DNA from: Molanna angustata
Lineage: Eukaryota > Arthropoda > Insecta > Trichoptera > Molannidae
Length of the DNA: 64,000 bases
Reading direction: 5' to 3'
Assembly: GCA_963576475.1 (NCBI GenBank)
Contig: OY754980.1
Coordinates: forward strand, 20,407,822 to 20,471,821
Part shown: positions 33,330 through 46,900 of the stretch, in pieces
Layout: every line of letters starts with the position of its first letter
Numbering within the stretch: position 1 is the first letter of the stretch
The notes under the pieces: model-generated
Databases searched by the model: none
What the model saw: the letters and a program-made list of their open reading frames with translations, nothing else
Told to the model about the DNA's origin: nothing
Program-made: the position numbers and the translations under genes

Positions 33330-34325
33330 ATTCCAACTGTCGATTTGTTCAGGAGAACTTTGTTCTCTTAACATATCGACAATGTATCAAGCCAGAATAC
33401 GCGAGAATTGTATGGAGAGGTCTACTTTTTTCACGGCTTTTCCAACTTTGAAGTCAAAAAACACCAACTTAGAGGCTTCGCAGCATATATGTTCCATACA
33501 CGGATTTACTCAGAATTTGGAGTAGAACATTTCGTGTGTCTGTGTGTGTGTGTGTCCGTCCCCCCCTTATAACTTTTGATCCGCTCAATTTACAGAGCCC
33601 AAAATTTCAGAATATATAAACAGTTATAGGCCTACAAAACTTTTATACTCAGAATTTTGAATTTTTGTTTCAGTCAGGGGTTATCAACTTTTGAATTTTT
33701 ACTTTATTTTTCCATTTATCTCAGAAACCATAAAAGCTAGAACGCTGAAAATTGGTATAAACATAGAAAAATACAAAATCTCAAATTAATTTTTTCAAAA
33801 AAATTCCAGGCTTTCTCAAACATTTTTTATTAAGAAAAATATTTTTTTTATGATAAATTTATGAGTTTAACTGCCTATATTTCCAAATATTTTAAAAATA
33901 TCGAAAAAAGCCGAAACACCCCAACTATATAATTTAATTTTCTATAAAAAATATTTAAATTGTAGCAGAAGATTCATTTTTTTTTAACCTTTTTTTTTAA
34001 AAATTGAATTTAGTGACGACATCGCTTCATACATTTTGTATGGCAGTCGCCTATACACAATATGTAAGAAGACTTAATAGTTTGATACTTCATCTCCAAA
34101 CATACATACATACCATCATGCTATTTTCATATTCTGGGTAGGAAAAAAGGATCTTCTTCCATACTATCCTATCTTGACATACATACCTACATATGTTGTA
34201 TAGAAAACAAAATATCTGAAAATATTCAATAATTTGTATTTATTGGTTTATAGTTTGGTACATATTCTTCAACTATACATACTATCGCTATCAACAGTTG
34301 GATCTCATGTGTTACATGCAACTAG
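33330..34325 (+). mobile_element. Family H, Helitron-like element, long copy
   Basis: Starts within CCAACTGTCGATTTGTTCAG and GACAATGTATCAAGCCAGAA (matching 55480-55590 on the - strand), then ACTTTGAAGTCAAAAAACAC, GAACATTTCGTGTGTC, ATAACTTTTGATCCGCTCAA, CATACATACCATCATGCTA. Ends with the hairpin CATGT-GTT-ACATG, then CAACTAG followed by T. Confidence 0.8.
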
Positions 34326-34844
34326 TTTAACTTAATATGTCTGTTATTTTGAAATTCCGGTCCTGCACAGCCCCCACAGCCCCCTTTGAATTTATTCTCC
34401 CCAGGCTATGAATTCAATTTTTGCTGTCATTGTATCTCATATAATCTATGGCTATGAATTATGGATATGGTCCAGACAATTTGGGACAGTTTTCATTGCA
34501 ACCAATTCATACATTTATTTATTTTATAAATACATAATTTAATACATAGTACCTAATATGCTTTGGCCATCAAACTAGGCATTCTTATTTTAAGATGGCC
34601 AATATTTATATTTACATTTTATATATCTTACAGTTGGATTGTTTTTACGATAATTAAAAAATAAATTGAAAAGAAAAAAATAGATAATAACAAAAATAAT
34701 AAAAACTTACAGAATAAAGAATAAACAACACAGAGAGAAAAAAGAATGTAAACATACATAATATACCCTAAGTTCAAATTAAAATGTGGGTGAATATTTT
34801 CTCCTAAAGTACACGGCTTACAGATATGAGATTTACATACATAT
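34326..34844. other. No recognised feature
   Basis: AT-rich; nothing recognised. Confidence 0.5.
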
Positions 34845-35175
34845 ATATCATCACGCCATATCCCTCACGGGAGACAACCGAACGCCACATATTTCTATCT
34901 TGACACACATTCATCGCCTCATAAACATTCAAACATCGTGTTATACAAGTGCGTCTGTTCTTCACGCTTCTAACATTCCCATCTTTCGTTCCATCCCTTT
35001 CTTGGGCGGCCCCTATCTCTCATTCCATTTCTGTTCGAAATGGATATTTCTTCGTCAGGCGTTCCTCTTTCATTCTCTGGCCAAACCATCTCAATGTGTT
35101 CACTTTAATTGTATTAATGACATATTTTGTCATCTTACATTCTTTCCTTATTTCTGCTGCCTGCTTGTCACGTCA
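34845..35175 (-). mobile_element. RTE-type LINE 3' fragment
   Basis: Matches the 3' end of the LINE at 56315-59346: ATCACGCCATATCCCT, GAACGCCACATATTTC-type words, TTTCTTGGGCGGCCCCTATC (encoding GRPRK-like residues on the - strand) and TTCGTCAGGCGTTCCTC. Broken by stops. Confidence 0.75.
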
Positions 35176-35289
35176 ATAATAATAATACTTTTCCAGATTT
35201 TTTTTTTCATTACAGAACACAAAAATACATTTGAGAATAAAATACAATAATAATTCAAAAATATTACCCCATTAGAAATAAATATTCTT

Positions 35290-35505
35290 CATTTTAAAAA
35301 ATAGGTATATCTATGTACAAGAATATATACAGTACAAAATTAAAAAGCTTAGGAATATTTTTATTCATTAATATCTAAACTATCTTAGTTATTTTTTTCA
35401 AAATGATTCGTTTTCTAGTAATGATGCAATATCAAATTGAAAAAAAAGGTACGTTGGCAGCAGGCACCCTCTTAAAAGGCTATTATAGTAGGCTATATAG
35501 TATAT
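35290..35505. repeat. Dispersed repeat L, copy 1
   Basis: GTAATGATGCAATATCAAAT, GGTACGTTGGCAGCAGGCAC and CCTCTTAA are shared with 38580-38770; the last part also occurs at 49225-49255. Class unknown. Confidence 0.5.
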
Positions 35506-35849
35506 TTTGATAATAATTTCCCTAAAACACTCAAAAGATACGTCTTTGAAATAAGGAACAGTTTGTATGTAGGTACATCCTTATTCTATTTTATGAGTTT
35601 TTTGAATTTTGAATTTGTTTTATACTTTTCTTGTAAAATTAGTTTTAGTAAAACCCTTTTAAATATTTTTTGTTCAAAAAAAAATTTAATAAAATACTCT
35701 ATATCCCTCACAATAAAAAAATTGAACGTGTGTATTAGTTGTAAGTTAAATTTAATTAACAATTTATTAAATATTCTCGTGTATGTTTATATGTGTACGT
35801 AAACTATAAGTGTGTGAATATGTATATGTAAAATCTATGTAATTTACTC

Positions 35850-35893
35850 CTGTCCCATACTCACTACTCACGTTTTAAACTTTATTGGGACAG
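35850..35893 (+). repeat. 44-bp stem-loop resembling a LINE 3' hairpin
   Basis: CTGTCCCA at the left pairs with TGGGACAG at the right. Architecture like the other LINE tails here, but no LINE frame is recognisable upstream. Confidence 0.45.
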
Positions 35894-35992
35894 TACTTAT
35901 TTGAAAAAAAAATAATAATTATAATTTTTGTTTACATTATAACTAAAAAAATGATAATATAATATGTAGTTAAAATATATACATACTAAGTA

Positions 35993-36146
35993 GAGCTCGA
36001 CAAGTACAGGGATACAGGGAATAAAATCAGTTGACGTTCAACGTTATGCAGCGTATTGCGTGTCACTTTTGCCCCGACCTTTGGAACCGTACATTTCTTA
36101 CCATGCTGTATAAACCGTCACCCGCATTATCTCGCTGGTCGAGCTC
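35993..36146. mobile_element. 154-bp MITE with TA target duplication
   Basis: Terminal inverted repeats GAGCTCGACAAG / CTGGTCGAGCTC (one mismatch in 12) flanked by TA on both sides, as for Tc1/mariner-derived MITEs. Interior GC-richer than its surroundings, no frame. Confidence 0.75.
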
Positions 36147-36363
36147 TATTTATGATCGCGGTGAATAAGAAAATAAATAAATTGACTTGACAGGTTGAGG
36201 GGCGAGTAGACTTAAGTATCTTGGACTTGTATCGACGTTACATAAATTAGTATCTACCTTTTCTTATTGAGTAGTTCAAGATCTCTAATATCCGAAATAT
36301 CAGATTTCGCGACATACATGGTGGTCCGTGAAGACATAAGTAGCCAATCTTCGTACTTCATAG

Positions 36364-36396
<33 letters not shown>

Positions 36397-36599
36397 ATAA
36401 TGGTAGTTGAAATTGGGCAGACCAACATATTATATAGCATTGCAGTAATCCAACCGCTGCTGCTAGCGTACCTACCTATTTTTCAATTTGATATACCATC
36501 ATTATTACTAATTTTTTTTTATTTATTAACAAAAACAATATAAGGTTCACATATAAATCATAATTTAAAAAGGTATACAATTTCCATCATATAATTCAT
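36147..36599. other. No gene; CA microsatellite at 36363-36392
   Basis: Fifteen CA units; otherwise AT-rich with nothing recognised. Confidence 0.6.
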
Positions 36600-37060
36600 A
36601 ATAACCCTCTTTAATTGAGATTAAATCTCGTGTTAAAAGAGGGGAGTATCTATTTAATATTGTAACATTTGCCAAAACATTGTACATCTACTAAAAAATA
36701 TGAAGCTACATGAAGCTACATAAAACAAGAATGAAAAATATGAAGCTACACAAAAACAAGAATGAAATAACAAAAAATAAACAAATAAATCAGTACAATT
36801 TTTTAATTTTATTTTTAAATATATTATAATTTTTTCGAGTCTAAGACTCAAAGGGAGTTCATTAAACCACTTAGTACCTTTATACTCATAGAAATGTTGT
36901 GAGGCAGTTGTACGTAAAAGAGGAATGGTAATACATCCTTGTGAATTAATTCTGCTGCTTATAGAAAATGACAATTGGTTTGAATTTGTAAGATTTTTTG
37001 TAGATATTTTCAATAAAATATCTACAAAATAATCAAATAGTTTTGAAAAAATAACTAAGA
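36600..37060 (-). mobile_element. LINE tail: end of ORF2 and 3' hairpin
   Basis: The - strand frame reads NSQGCITIPLLRTTASQHF, then YKGTKWFNELPLSLR and LKIKLKN, a typical end of Jockey/CR1-like LINEs. Downstream on that strand, CCTCTTTTAACACGAG...AAAGAGG (36607-36643) is a stem-loop similar to the one at 25645. Confidence 0.75.
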
Positions 37061-37116
37061 TATTTTGGGTATATATGAATAAAGAATATTATTTATTATT
37101 ATTATTATAATTTATT

Positions 37117-37920
37117 TATTATTGGAAGTATATAATAAAATGAAGAAGATACAAATACAATTACACACTAGAGCTAGAAATTAAGTGTGCGTGTGTACAT
37201 ATGTGTATTATTTATTATTGGAAGTATATAATAAAATGATGAAGATACAAATACAATTACACACTAGAGCTAGAAATTAAGTGTGCGTGTGTACATATGT
37301 GTATTATTTATTATTGGAAGTATATAATAAAATGAAGAAGATACAAATACAATTACACACTAGAGCTAGAAATTAAGTGTGCGTGTGTACATATGTGTGT
37401 GTGTGTGTATGTGTATTATTTATTATTGGAAGTATATAATAAAATGATGAAGATACAAATACAATTACACACTAGAGCTAGAAATTAAGTGTGCGTGTGT
37501 ACATATGTGTATTATTTATTATTGGAAGTATATAATAAAATGAAGAAGATACAAATACAATTACACACTAGAGCTAGAAATTAAGTGTGCGTGTGTACAT
37601 ATGTGTGTGTGTGTGTATGTGTATTATTTATTATTGGAAGTATATAATAAAATGATGAAGATACAAATACAATTACACACTAGAGCTAGAAATTAAGTGT
37701 GCGTGTGTACATATGTGTATTATTTATTATTGGAAGTATATAATAAAATGATGAAGATACAAATACAATTACACACTAGAGCTAGAAATTAAGTGTGCGT
37801 GTGTACATATGTGTATTATTTATTATTGGAAGTATATAATAAAATGATGAAGATACAAATACAATTACACACTAGAGCTAGAAATTAAGTGTGCGTGTGT
37901 ACATATGTGTATTATTTATT
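37117..37920 (+). repeat. 96/112-bp minisatellite, eight copies
   Basis: The marker ATTGGAAGTATATAATAAAA recurs at 37121, 37217, 37313, 37425, 37521, 37633, 37729 and 37825: spacings 96, 96, 112, 96, 112, 96, 96. The 112-bp units carry a 16-bp GTGTGTGTAT expansion. Copies also alternate between TGAAGAAG and TGATGAAG. Otherwise nearly identical. Confidence 0.97.
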
Positions 37921-37929
37921 GATAGGATA

Positions 37930-37985
37930 CAATGAACACCTCACTAGGAAGTCCTGTGCCGAGGTGATCATTTGAACATTTGTGT
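37930..37985 (-). mobile_element. LINE 3'-UTR hairpin fragment
   Basis: On the - strand CCTCGGCACAGGACTTCC and TAGTGAGG form the same hairpin as at 24887 and 6131. Confidence 0.6.
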
Positions 37986-38084
37986 GACATAGATAGTAAA
38001 TTATGTACAGAATATTATTAAAAGTTAAAAAATATTATCTAACTTTTTAATAATATTCTGAATAAGTCATGTAGAAAAATAACG

Positions 38085-38580
38085 GCACACCCTGATTTTC
38101 AACGTTTATCCTATATTTTTAATAAACAATAAGGCTTAGAGCAATATATATTTTTTTAAATTAAAGAAGACAAAATTTTTGGAAAAATATGTCGTGAAAT
38201 TTGCATTATTGCTTCAGGTTTGGTAAAGAAACCTATAAAACATTTTTTTTCCATTCAGCGCCATTGCGAAACAGAAGGATTTTGATATTTCTTTACTATT
38301 TATTCATTTATTTTTCACACCTTTATCACAAAGACTATTATGAAGATTACTGCTGCCCAACTAGGTGACCCTGTTCTAGGGCTAGCAGTTTACAATTTTA
38401 CCATGCCCAATATTTGACATTTCGGTTTTACATAGTTATTTTATCTTTTCCAAAAAATATTAGATGCAAATGTCATGACATATTTTTGCCTTCTTTAATT
38501 TAAAATATATATAAATTACTATGCGCCTTATAGTATTTTTAGAAATATAAATATAAATGTCAAAAATCGGGGTACGTTTA
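38085..38580. mobile_element. About 500-bp foldback element carrying a LINE-type hairpin
   Basis: The left ~90 bp (CACCCTGATTTTCAACG, AATAAGGCTTAGAGCAATAT, AAATTAAAGAAG) is an imperfect inverted copy of the right ~90 bp (CTTCTTTAATTTAAAATATA, GCGCCTTATAGTATTT, AAAAATCGGGGTACG). A CCAACTAGGTGACCCTGTTC hairpin sits at 38357 inside. A separate 54-bp inverted repeat precedes it at 38008-38061. Confidence 0.6.
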
Positions 38581-38770
38581 TTATTTATCTACAAGAATAT
38601 AAAAGAACATAGTAAATTTAAACAGAAATTTAAGAAATATTTTTCAATATTAATATCCAAAGTATCAGAGTTATTTCTTCAAAAATATTAGTTTTGTAGT
38701 AATGATGCAATATTAAATTGAAAAAATAAGTACGCTGAAAGCAGGCGCTCCCTTAAGCTGTCTCAGTATG
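38581..38770. repeat. Dispersed repeat L, copy 2
   Basis: GTAATGATGCAATATTAAAT and GTACGCTGAAAGCAGGCGC match copy 1 at 35290-35505. Confidence 0.5.
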
Positions 38771-38859
38771 AAGTTTTATTTATGTATTTTCAATTTAATT
38801 ACTCTATCCGTACACTGTTATTTTCATACGACAATACGCTACAGGTAAATACATTAATT

Positions 38860-38965
38860 TAACACACACAGATCCAGAATGAATACACAATTAAAAACTG
38901 TATTTCCACCGGGAAAAAAACCCCGGAACTATCGCTCAAGAGCTATATATAACCACCTAAACCAA
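38860..38965 (-). repeat. Degenerate SINE-A head
   Basis: ACACAGATCCAGAATGAATA, CACAATTAAAAACTGTATTT and CCACCGGGAA fit the - strand of family A; box B and box A are decayed. Confidence 0.55.
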
Positions 38966-39567
38966 ATAATATCTAATCAATTAAGGAGGCGAAAAAATTG
39001 CTAGTATGGATAAAATGGTTAGTGTTAACAAGATACCTATATCGACTATTAATATTAATCATACAAGTACCTATACTCTGTCGTGAGATGTATGTATAAT
39101 ACTTACAATATTCTAGAAAGGTCCATAAGTCACTTTATTACATACACAAGTCAAGAGGTCTTCTCGAGTTACACGCGAACTGTATGAACCAACCTGACTT
39201 GTGGTGATATTGTTTGTAAATCAAGGGATATATAGTTACATCAGTGGGGGGATATTGGCTGGAACCTGGAACCAACATGGCAACATGGCTTCGTCTCATC
39301 TCCTCTCCTATTGTCTTGTATATCGTCTCCTTTTCGCGTGGGAACTACGCGATCGTTTAACACGAACCAATTTAAATTTTCCCGCGGTAATAATATTACG
39401 AGACATCCTGAATTGCGAAAACACTGGATATGACACAAAAAAACTCATGTGCTGCAATATACATATCCAATTTTTTTCACGAACTTTTGCAGAAATTGAT
39501 TGATTATGTGTGGGAAAAATGTATGTCAATCATGTCCATTGAAAATTGTAATCTATTGAACTTATAC
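38966..39567. other. No recognised feature
   Basis: Contains overlapping 65-100 codon frames without recognisable similarity. Confidence 0.45.
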
Positions 39568-40505
39568 TTTTCAACCGACTTCCAAAATCAGAAAGGTACT
39601 TTTATCGAAGGTACTTTCACCAAAATTAGAAAGATACGTATACTTTTTGACCGACTTCCAAAATCAGAAAGTTTATCAATACCACGTGTTTTATGACATG
39701 TATGTTCAGCGATTATTTTTTACCACCTGGGAGGCAAGTCTGGTTCAACCGGCGAAATCAAAACCCTCGTGATTATCCATATCACGGATATAATTATCGC
39801 ATGGAGTTCTATGACATCTTAAGATATTTTAGAACTCCATATAATAATTATATCCATGATATGGGTAATCACGAGGGTTTTTATTTCGCCGATTGAACCA
39901 GACTTGCCCCTGGTCTGATTTCGATGATTCATTTTTCATTAGAAAGGCGGTATCTTCCGAATGGTCCCATTTCAATTTCGTCAAGATCTGATCATGGGTT
40001 CCTTGAAAAATTCATCAAACTCTTCAATTTTCCCTTCAGCGATAGTAATTTTTATCATATTATCTGACTTTAATGGCCAGCGTACGCATAGGCGCATCGG
40101 CAACATAATGCCCACGCTCCGTACGATGCTGATCGATCAGTGGACGCACTTTTTTGAATACCTATACAAAGAATACTAAAATTTGCGATGCGTCCGATCT
40201 GTTCACTACGCCTATATGGACGCTAGCCTTCATGATTCCTTTTTCAACAGGAAAGTAGTACTTCAGAGGTGATCACACATACAAGTTTCAAAGAGTTCTG
40301 ATGATAGAACTCGTAAGAAAAAAAAACATCAAAGTATTTGCAAAGGCGTATAACATGTATTATCGTATTATTGCATAGGCCAAATGTATGAACGAAAATA
40401 TTACTACATAAATACATACCATCAAGCAATGCCCATCATGGGGTAGGCAGAGAGAACCGAACGCCACATTTATTTATCTTACACATTCATTTTGAAGTCG
40501 GTTAT
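39568..40505. mobile_element. Possible composite repeat bounded by CCGACTTC words
   Basis: CAACCGACTTCCAAAATCAG at 39570 (repeated at 39650) and TTTTGAAGTCGGTTATTTTT at 40490 are inverted. Inside lie the foldback MITE at 39729 and a 3' RTE-LINE scrap at 40425-40490 (GGGGTAGGCAGAGAGAACCG). Such termini are common in moth genomes as I remember. Confidence 0.4.
39729..39911. mobile_element. Foldback MITE family F, copy 1
   Basis: Ends GGCAAGTCTGGTTCAACC / GAACCAGACTTGCCCC; inner arms ATCAAAACCCTCGTGATTA and GGAGTTCTATGACATC fold on themselves. Same family as 47831 and 48724-49082. Confidence 0.85.
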
Positions 40506-40721
40506 TTTTCGTAAGAAAGATTATTTAATGTGTCTTTTCTTTGGCTAAAATGTGTTAGTATATTTATATTATCATTTTCTTTATTAAATATTTTGTCAGC
40601 TATTCTATAGCATGACGTGTTTAAGTAACAATATTCAACACTTCCATTTTCGAAAGCCACCGCTACTCAGGGTTCATATTACCTATCCAATCGTTATTAT
40701 TATACAAAATGCCATAAATGT
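40506..40721. other. No recognised feature
   Basis: Nothing recognised. Confidence 0.45.
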
Positions 40722-40932
40722 TGGCCTTCGTGGTTCAGTTGGTTAGGTATCTGACTGCTGATCCAAGGGTCCCGGGTTCCATTCCCGGCGGAGACACAGT
40801 TTTTAATTGTGTTTTCAGTATGTATCTGTGAGGCGATAAATATGGTAAGTCTCCAGAATGTGGCAACTTGTAATTGGGAGAATGTTAAATTTGACGTATC
40901 ATCTGTTAGTTGCCCGAGAAGCTTTAAAAAAA
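40722..40932 (+). repeat. tRNA-headed SINE family A, full length
   Basis: TGGCCTTCGTGGTTCAGTTG, GTTAGGTATCTGACTGCTG, CCCGGGTTCCATTCCCGGC, GAGACACAGTTTTTAATTGT, TCTCCAGAATGTGGCAACTT, TTAGTTGCCCGAGAAGC. Box B has CCATT for CGATT. Confidence 0.9.
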
Positions 40933-40989
40933 GGTCTGGCTCTCACTTTATTACTTAACCCGCCCTTTTTGTATGTTGATTAATTATTT

Positions 40990-41285
40990 CAAAACAAACG
41001 AGTGGGTTGTGGCTAACGCTATACTCATCACTACCAAGTCACTCTACAATGAATTTTAATTTTGTATGGAAAATTTTCAGCAATTTCATGAAATGAGTTT
41101 ATTGAATTATTTTTGATTTAAATATTTTATTATGAAAAATTGATAATTCTTCAATGCTATTTATGATAGTGATGTGCCATTTTAGCAATTTGAAAATAAA
41201 AATAAAAAAAAATAAGTTTCCTGAGCTCACTTTGAAATATTTGATCAGTATTGATCAGATATCCTTCAGATTCTAAACGAGTATT
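40990..41285 (+). mobile_element. Family H, Helitron-like element, 5' end fragment
   Basis: CGAGTGGGTTGTGGCTAACG, CTATACTCATCACTACCAAG and CTGATCAG-type words match the left end (on the - strand) of the copy at 54815-55945. The rest is missing. Confidence 0.65.
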
Positions 41286-41383
41286 AGGTTTACAAAGTTC
41301 GAAAGTTTGAAATGAATCGTATGTATATGCAATTTAGTCTATAATTGATAAAGTAGAATAACCACGTTGTACATTGCATATAG

Positions 41384-43759
<2,376 letters not shown>

Positions 43760-43954
43760 CCAGATCGAATCCTCTCTCCTATGACAGTATTGAAGAGGCA
43801 GAGTGGTAACAGTTTCGAATATGCGACACTCCTCGCTTCCTACCTCATCGGAGCTTCTATCGACGCTTATGTGGTCTTTGGATACGCCACAAGAGAGTTC
43901 ACTCTGGCTATTTTCAACAGAAGAGATTGTCCAGATCAATTTGATCCGGCAAAG
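43760..43954 (+). CDS. DRC7: DRC7 exon a (65 codons, phase 0-0)
   Basis: Acceptor TTTTTTTAG before it, donor AAAG|GTAAGA after it. Encodes PDRILSPMTVLKRQ, then the transglutaminase-like core. Where human DRC7 has GNCFDF this protein has GNSFEY, so the cysteine is serine (codon 43811-43813). Confidence 0.92.
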
Positions 43955-46900
43955 GTAAGATGTTTCAAGTAAGAAAAAGATCAAAAATCGTTTTGTTTTG
44001 AACAAACAACCAATAGGTTGAAACGAGCTTAGAATATGTTTAAGCAAGCAAATTATTGGTTTAATTTTCAAATTATAGGTTTCATGTTCAATTGACACTA
44101 CTTTTGCAGAGAGACATAATCACGATATGATTGTAAAAGATTGTTTCATATTTTGTAATCTTCTTCTTCTTCAATGGCGCTACAGCCTATGTCGAGCCTT
44201 GGCCTCCGTCAGTCTTCGCCTCCAGCTTCTTCTATCATCTGCAGCAACTCTCCAACTGCCCGGTACTTGCAATAAGTTGGGAAGCATCCCTTCCAACTTC
44301 ATCCTCCCATCGCAGCTGCGGTCTTCCAACCTTTCTTCTTCCACCTGGATGTCCACACAGGACTTTCTTTGGTATTCGTTGTGGTGACATTCTCTGTACA
44401 TGTCCGGCCCATCTCAATCTGCTCAATCTGACATACACAGAGAGTCTGGGAGTTTTGTAGATGGCATACAGCTCATCATTATTTTTTTAATCTTACATTT
44501 ATTTATTATTTGACTAACAAATAGATATCCATAAAAAATATTACACTGCATCAACAAAATATTACATTTATTTATAAAGTACGTGAATTACACAAAAAAT
44601 GGTATGACAACTAAAGTAACGAATTAAATATATCAAAGGAATTAGAGATGACAATAGACAATGGAAGATACACGTACACATCAACCGTAGACGGGATAAT
44701 AAAGTAATATTAGATTTATGTTTTGTGCATCGTATACGTCCATTTCATTCATAGTGGTATTTTTTGCTGTCAGATAATGTTTTTGCTCTCCAATATCCTA
44801 GGGATAGTCCCTGTGTTATAGTCCCTGTCTGCTTTTAAAAAGTGGGTTAAACTAAGTATTGTAAACGTCAGATTGAAATAATCCCTAACAACTATGAATA
44901 TATGAAGGATGTATAGAGAATGGACTTAGGATGAATGCCAGCAAATCAAAGACAATGGTTTTTGAAAAGAGTGAAAGCAGAACAGCGTGTTAAATAAGAG
45001 TAGAGAACGAATGGCTCGATCAAGTCGACGAATATGTATACTTGGGAAGCATATTTCAACGGAACGGACGACTCGATAAAGAGATCGAAAGAAGAGTTAT
45101 GGAAGGAAACAGAGTGAATGTAGCACTAAGACCAATTATGAATGATCGCAACATATCAAAGGATGCCAAAGTTGCCATTCATAACGCCATCGTAGTGCCA
45201 ACCTTGACGTATGCAAGTGAAACCTGGACATGGCAGAAGACGCATGAAAGTAGAATAAATGCAGTTGAAATGAGATCGTTAAGAAGGATTTGTAATAGAA
45301 CGATGTATGACCGGGTAAGAAACGAGGACATAAGGAAAGAATGTAAGATAAAGAAAGATGTCATTACTAGAATGAAAGTGAACACATTGAGATGTTTTGG
45401 TCACATGGGGAGAATGAATGAGGAACGCCTGACGAAGAAAATATACAAAGCGGAAAGGAATGGAATGGGATATCGGGGACGCCCAAGAAAGGGATGGCAC
45501 GACCATGTGAACGAAATTTTGAAACACGGAAATGTTAGAAGTGTGAGCAATAGACGAAAATGTATGAGACGATGCATGAATGTGGATGAGGCGAGGGATG
45601 CGTGCCAGGATAGAAAGGTGTGGCGTTCGGTATATTTTGTATGCATACCTTAGTTTTTTGAAATATAAAATATGTATTTCTATTTAGTTCTGCAAAACTA
45701 TGTAGGTACTGTAGGTTAGGTTCATTCTGCCTAATCTATGTTATTATGGAATCATTTCGACAGTATATTAGCATAAGAAATTTATTTAGGCGTTTCCAAA
45801 CATTGTTTTTCCGCAATTTATTTGAAGACGAGGCCAATTTATGTATATTATTTTGTAGCTTCGTCTTTCTAAACAAATAATACGTCTTTTCTTAAACAAA
45901 TTCGTGTCTAAATTAAATTAACAACTCAAAATATCTATATATTTTACTAACGATATCGTCATTTTCGTTTTTCGGTCAAAATCGAAGCTGGAAATGTCAG
46001 ATTGACATTCAATTTTGCTTGATCTGTGACCCCTTCCATCTCTTTGTCTCCATCCAGATCAAAGCTTTTGATGTGAACTTAGGAAGGTTGAACAGACCTA
46101 CCTAAAATTACTTACCCTTCCTGTACTCCAATCTGAATCACACTATTAAATGTATACCAACCAATCATATCTATTATTAGGTTTCCTAACACAACGTCGA
46201 AAAACGGGGGGAATTCGGAAAAAAAACTTGAAAGAATATTATATAAAAAAATAGTTTTGTCGGTGAATTCATAATTAACGCCTTGGGTCCGCATGTCATT
46301 AACCCCAGAATCAATCCTTTGAAAAAATTATCATACCTATTCATGACGTTTACTAAAAGGAATAGTATTTTCCCTTAATCGTTTCAAGACTATGAATATT
46401 AATGTCATGTTTTTTTATATTTATCATTATCAATGTGAGATATCGACTGACTAAGATTATAATATTTCTTTGTGATGTATTCAACGAAAATATATCAAAT
46501 TTTTCATTAAATTTCATTCAAGAATTGACAATAATATACTGACCGAAATGCGCCTAAAATTCGTATTGTACTTTTATTGACTGGTTTTCAATATTTTTCC
46601 AGTTTTGTCATAATAATTTTATTCTGTTATAAAAATGTGAATTTACGTTTATCATGAATTGCTTCAGCCAGAACACAAGAAAGATCCACCACAAAGAAAG
46701 TACAAAGTGAACCCACCTACGGACTTCAAGAGTCAGCACCTCATAAAGAGGGAACAGATGAGAAGGGACCAACAGAACGATAAATTACAGAAAGAAAGAG
46801 ATGAACGGGAGAGACAAATTAAGGTATTTACTCAATACTAATTCTTATTTCATCGTAATAGTGATATAAATATTTCTAATTTTCCGACTGTCACTTTGTG

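Larger units (their letters stand above)
43961..46667. other. DRC7 intron with two LINE fragments
   Basis: Besides the LINE pieces at 44160-44440 and 44915-45653, the intron holds AT-rich DNA (44500-44900, 45660-46660) in which I recognise nothing. Confidence 0.7.
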
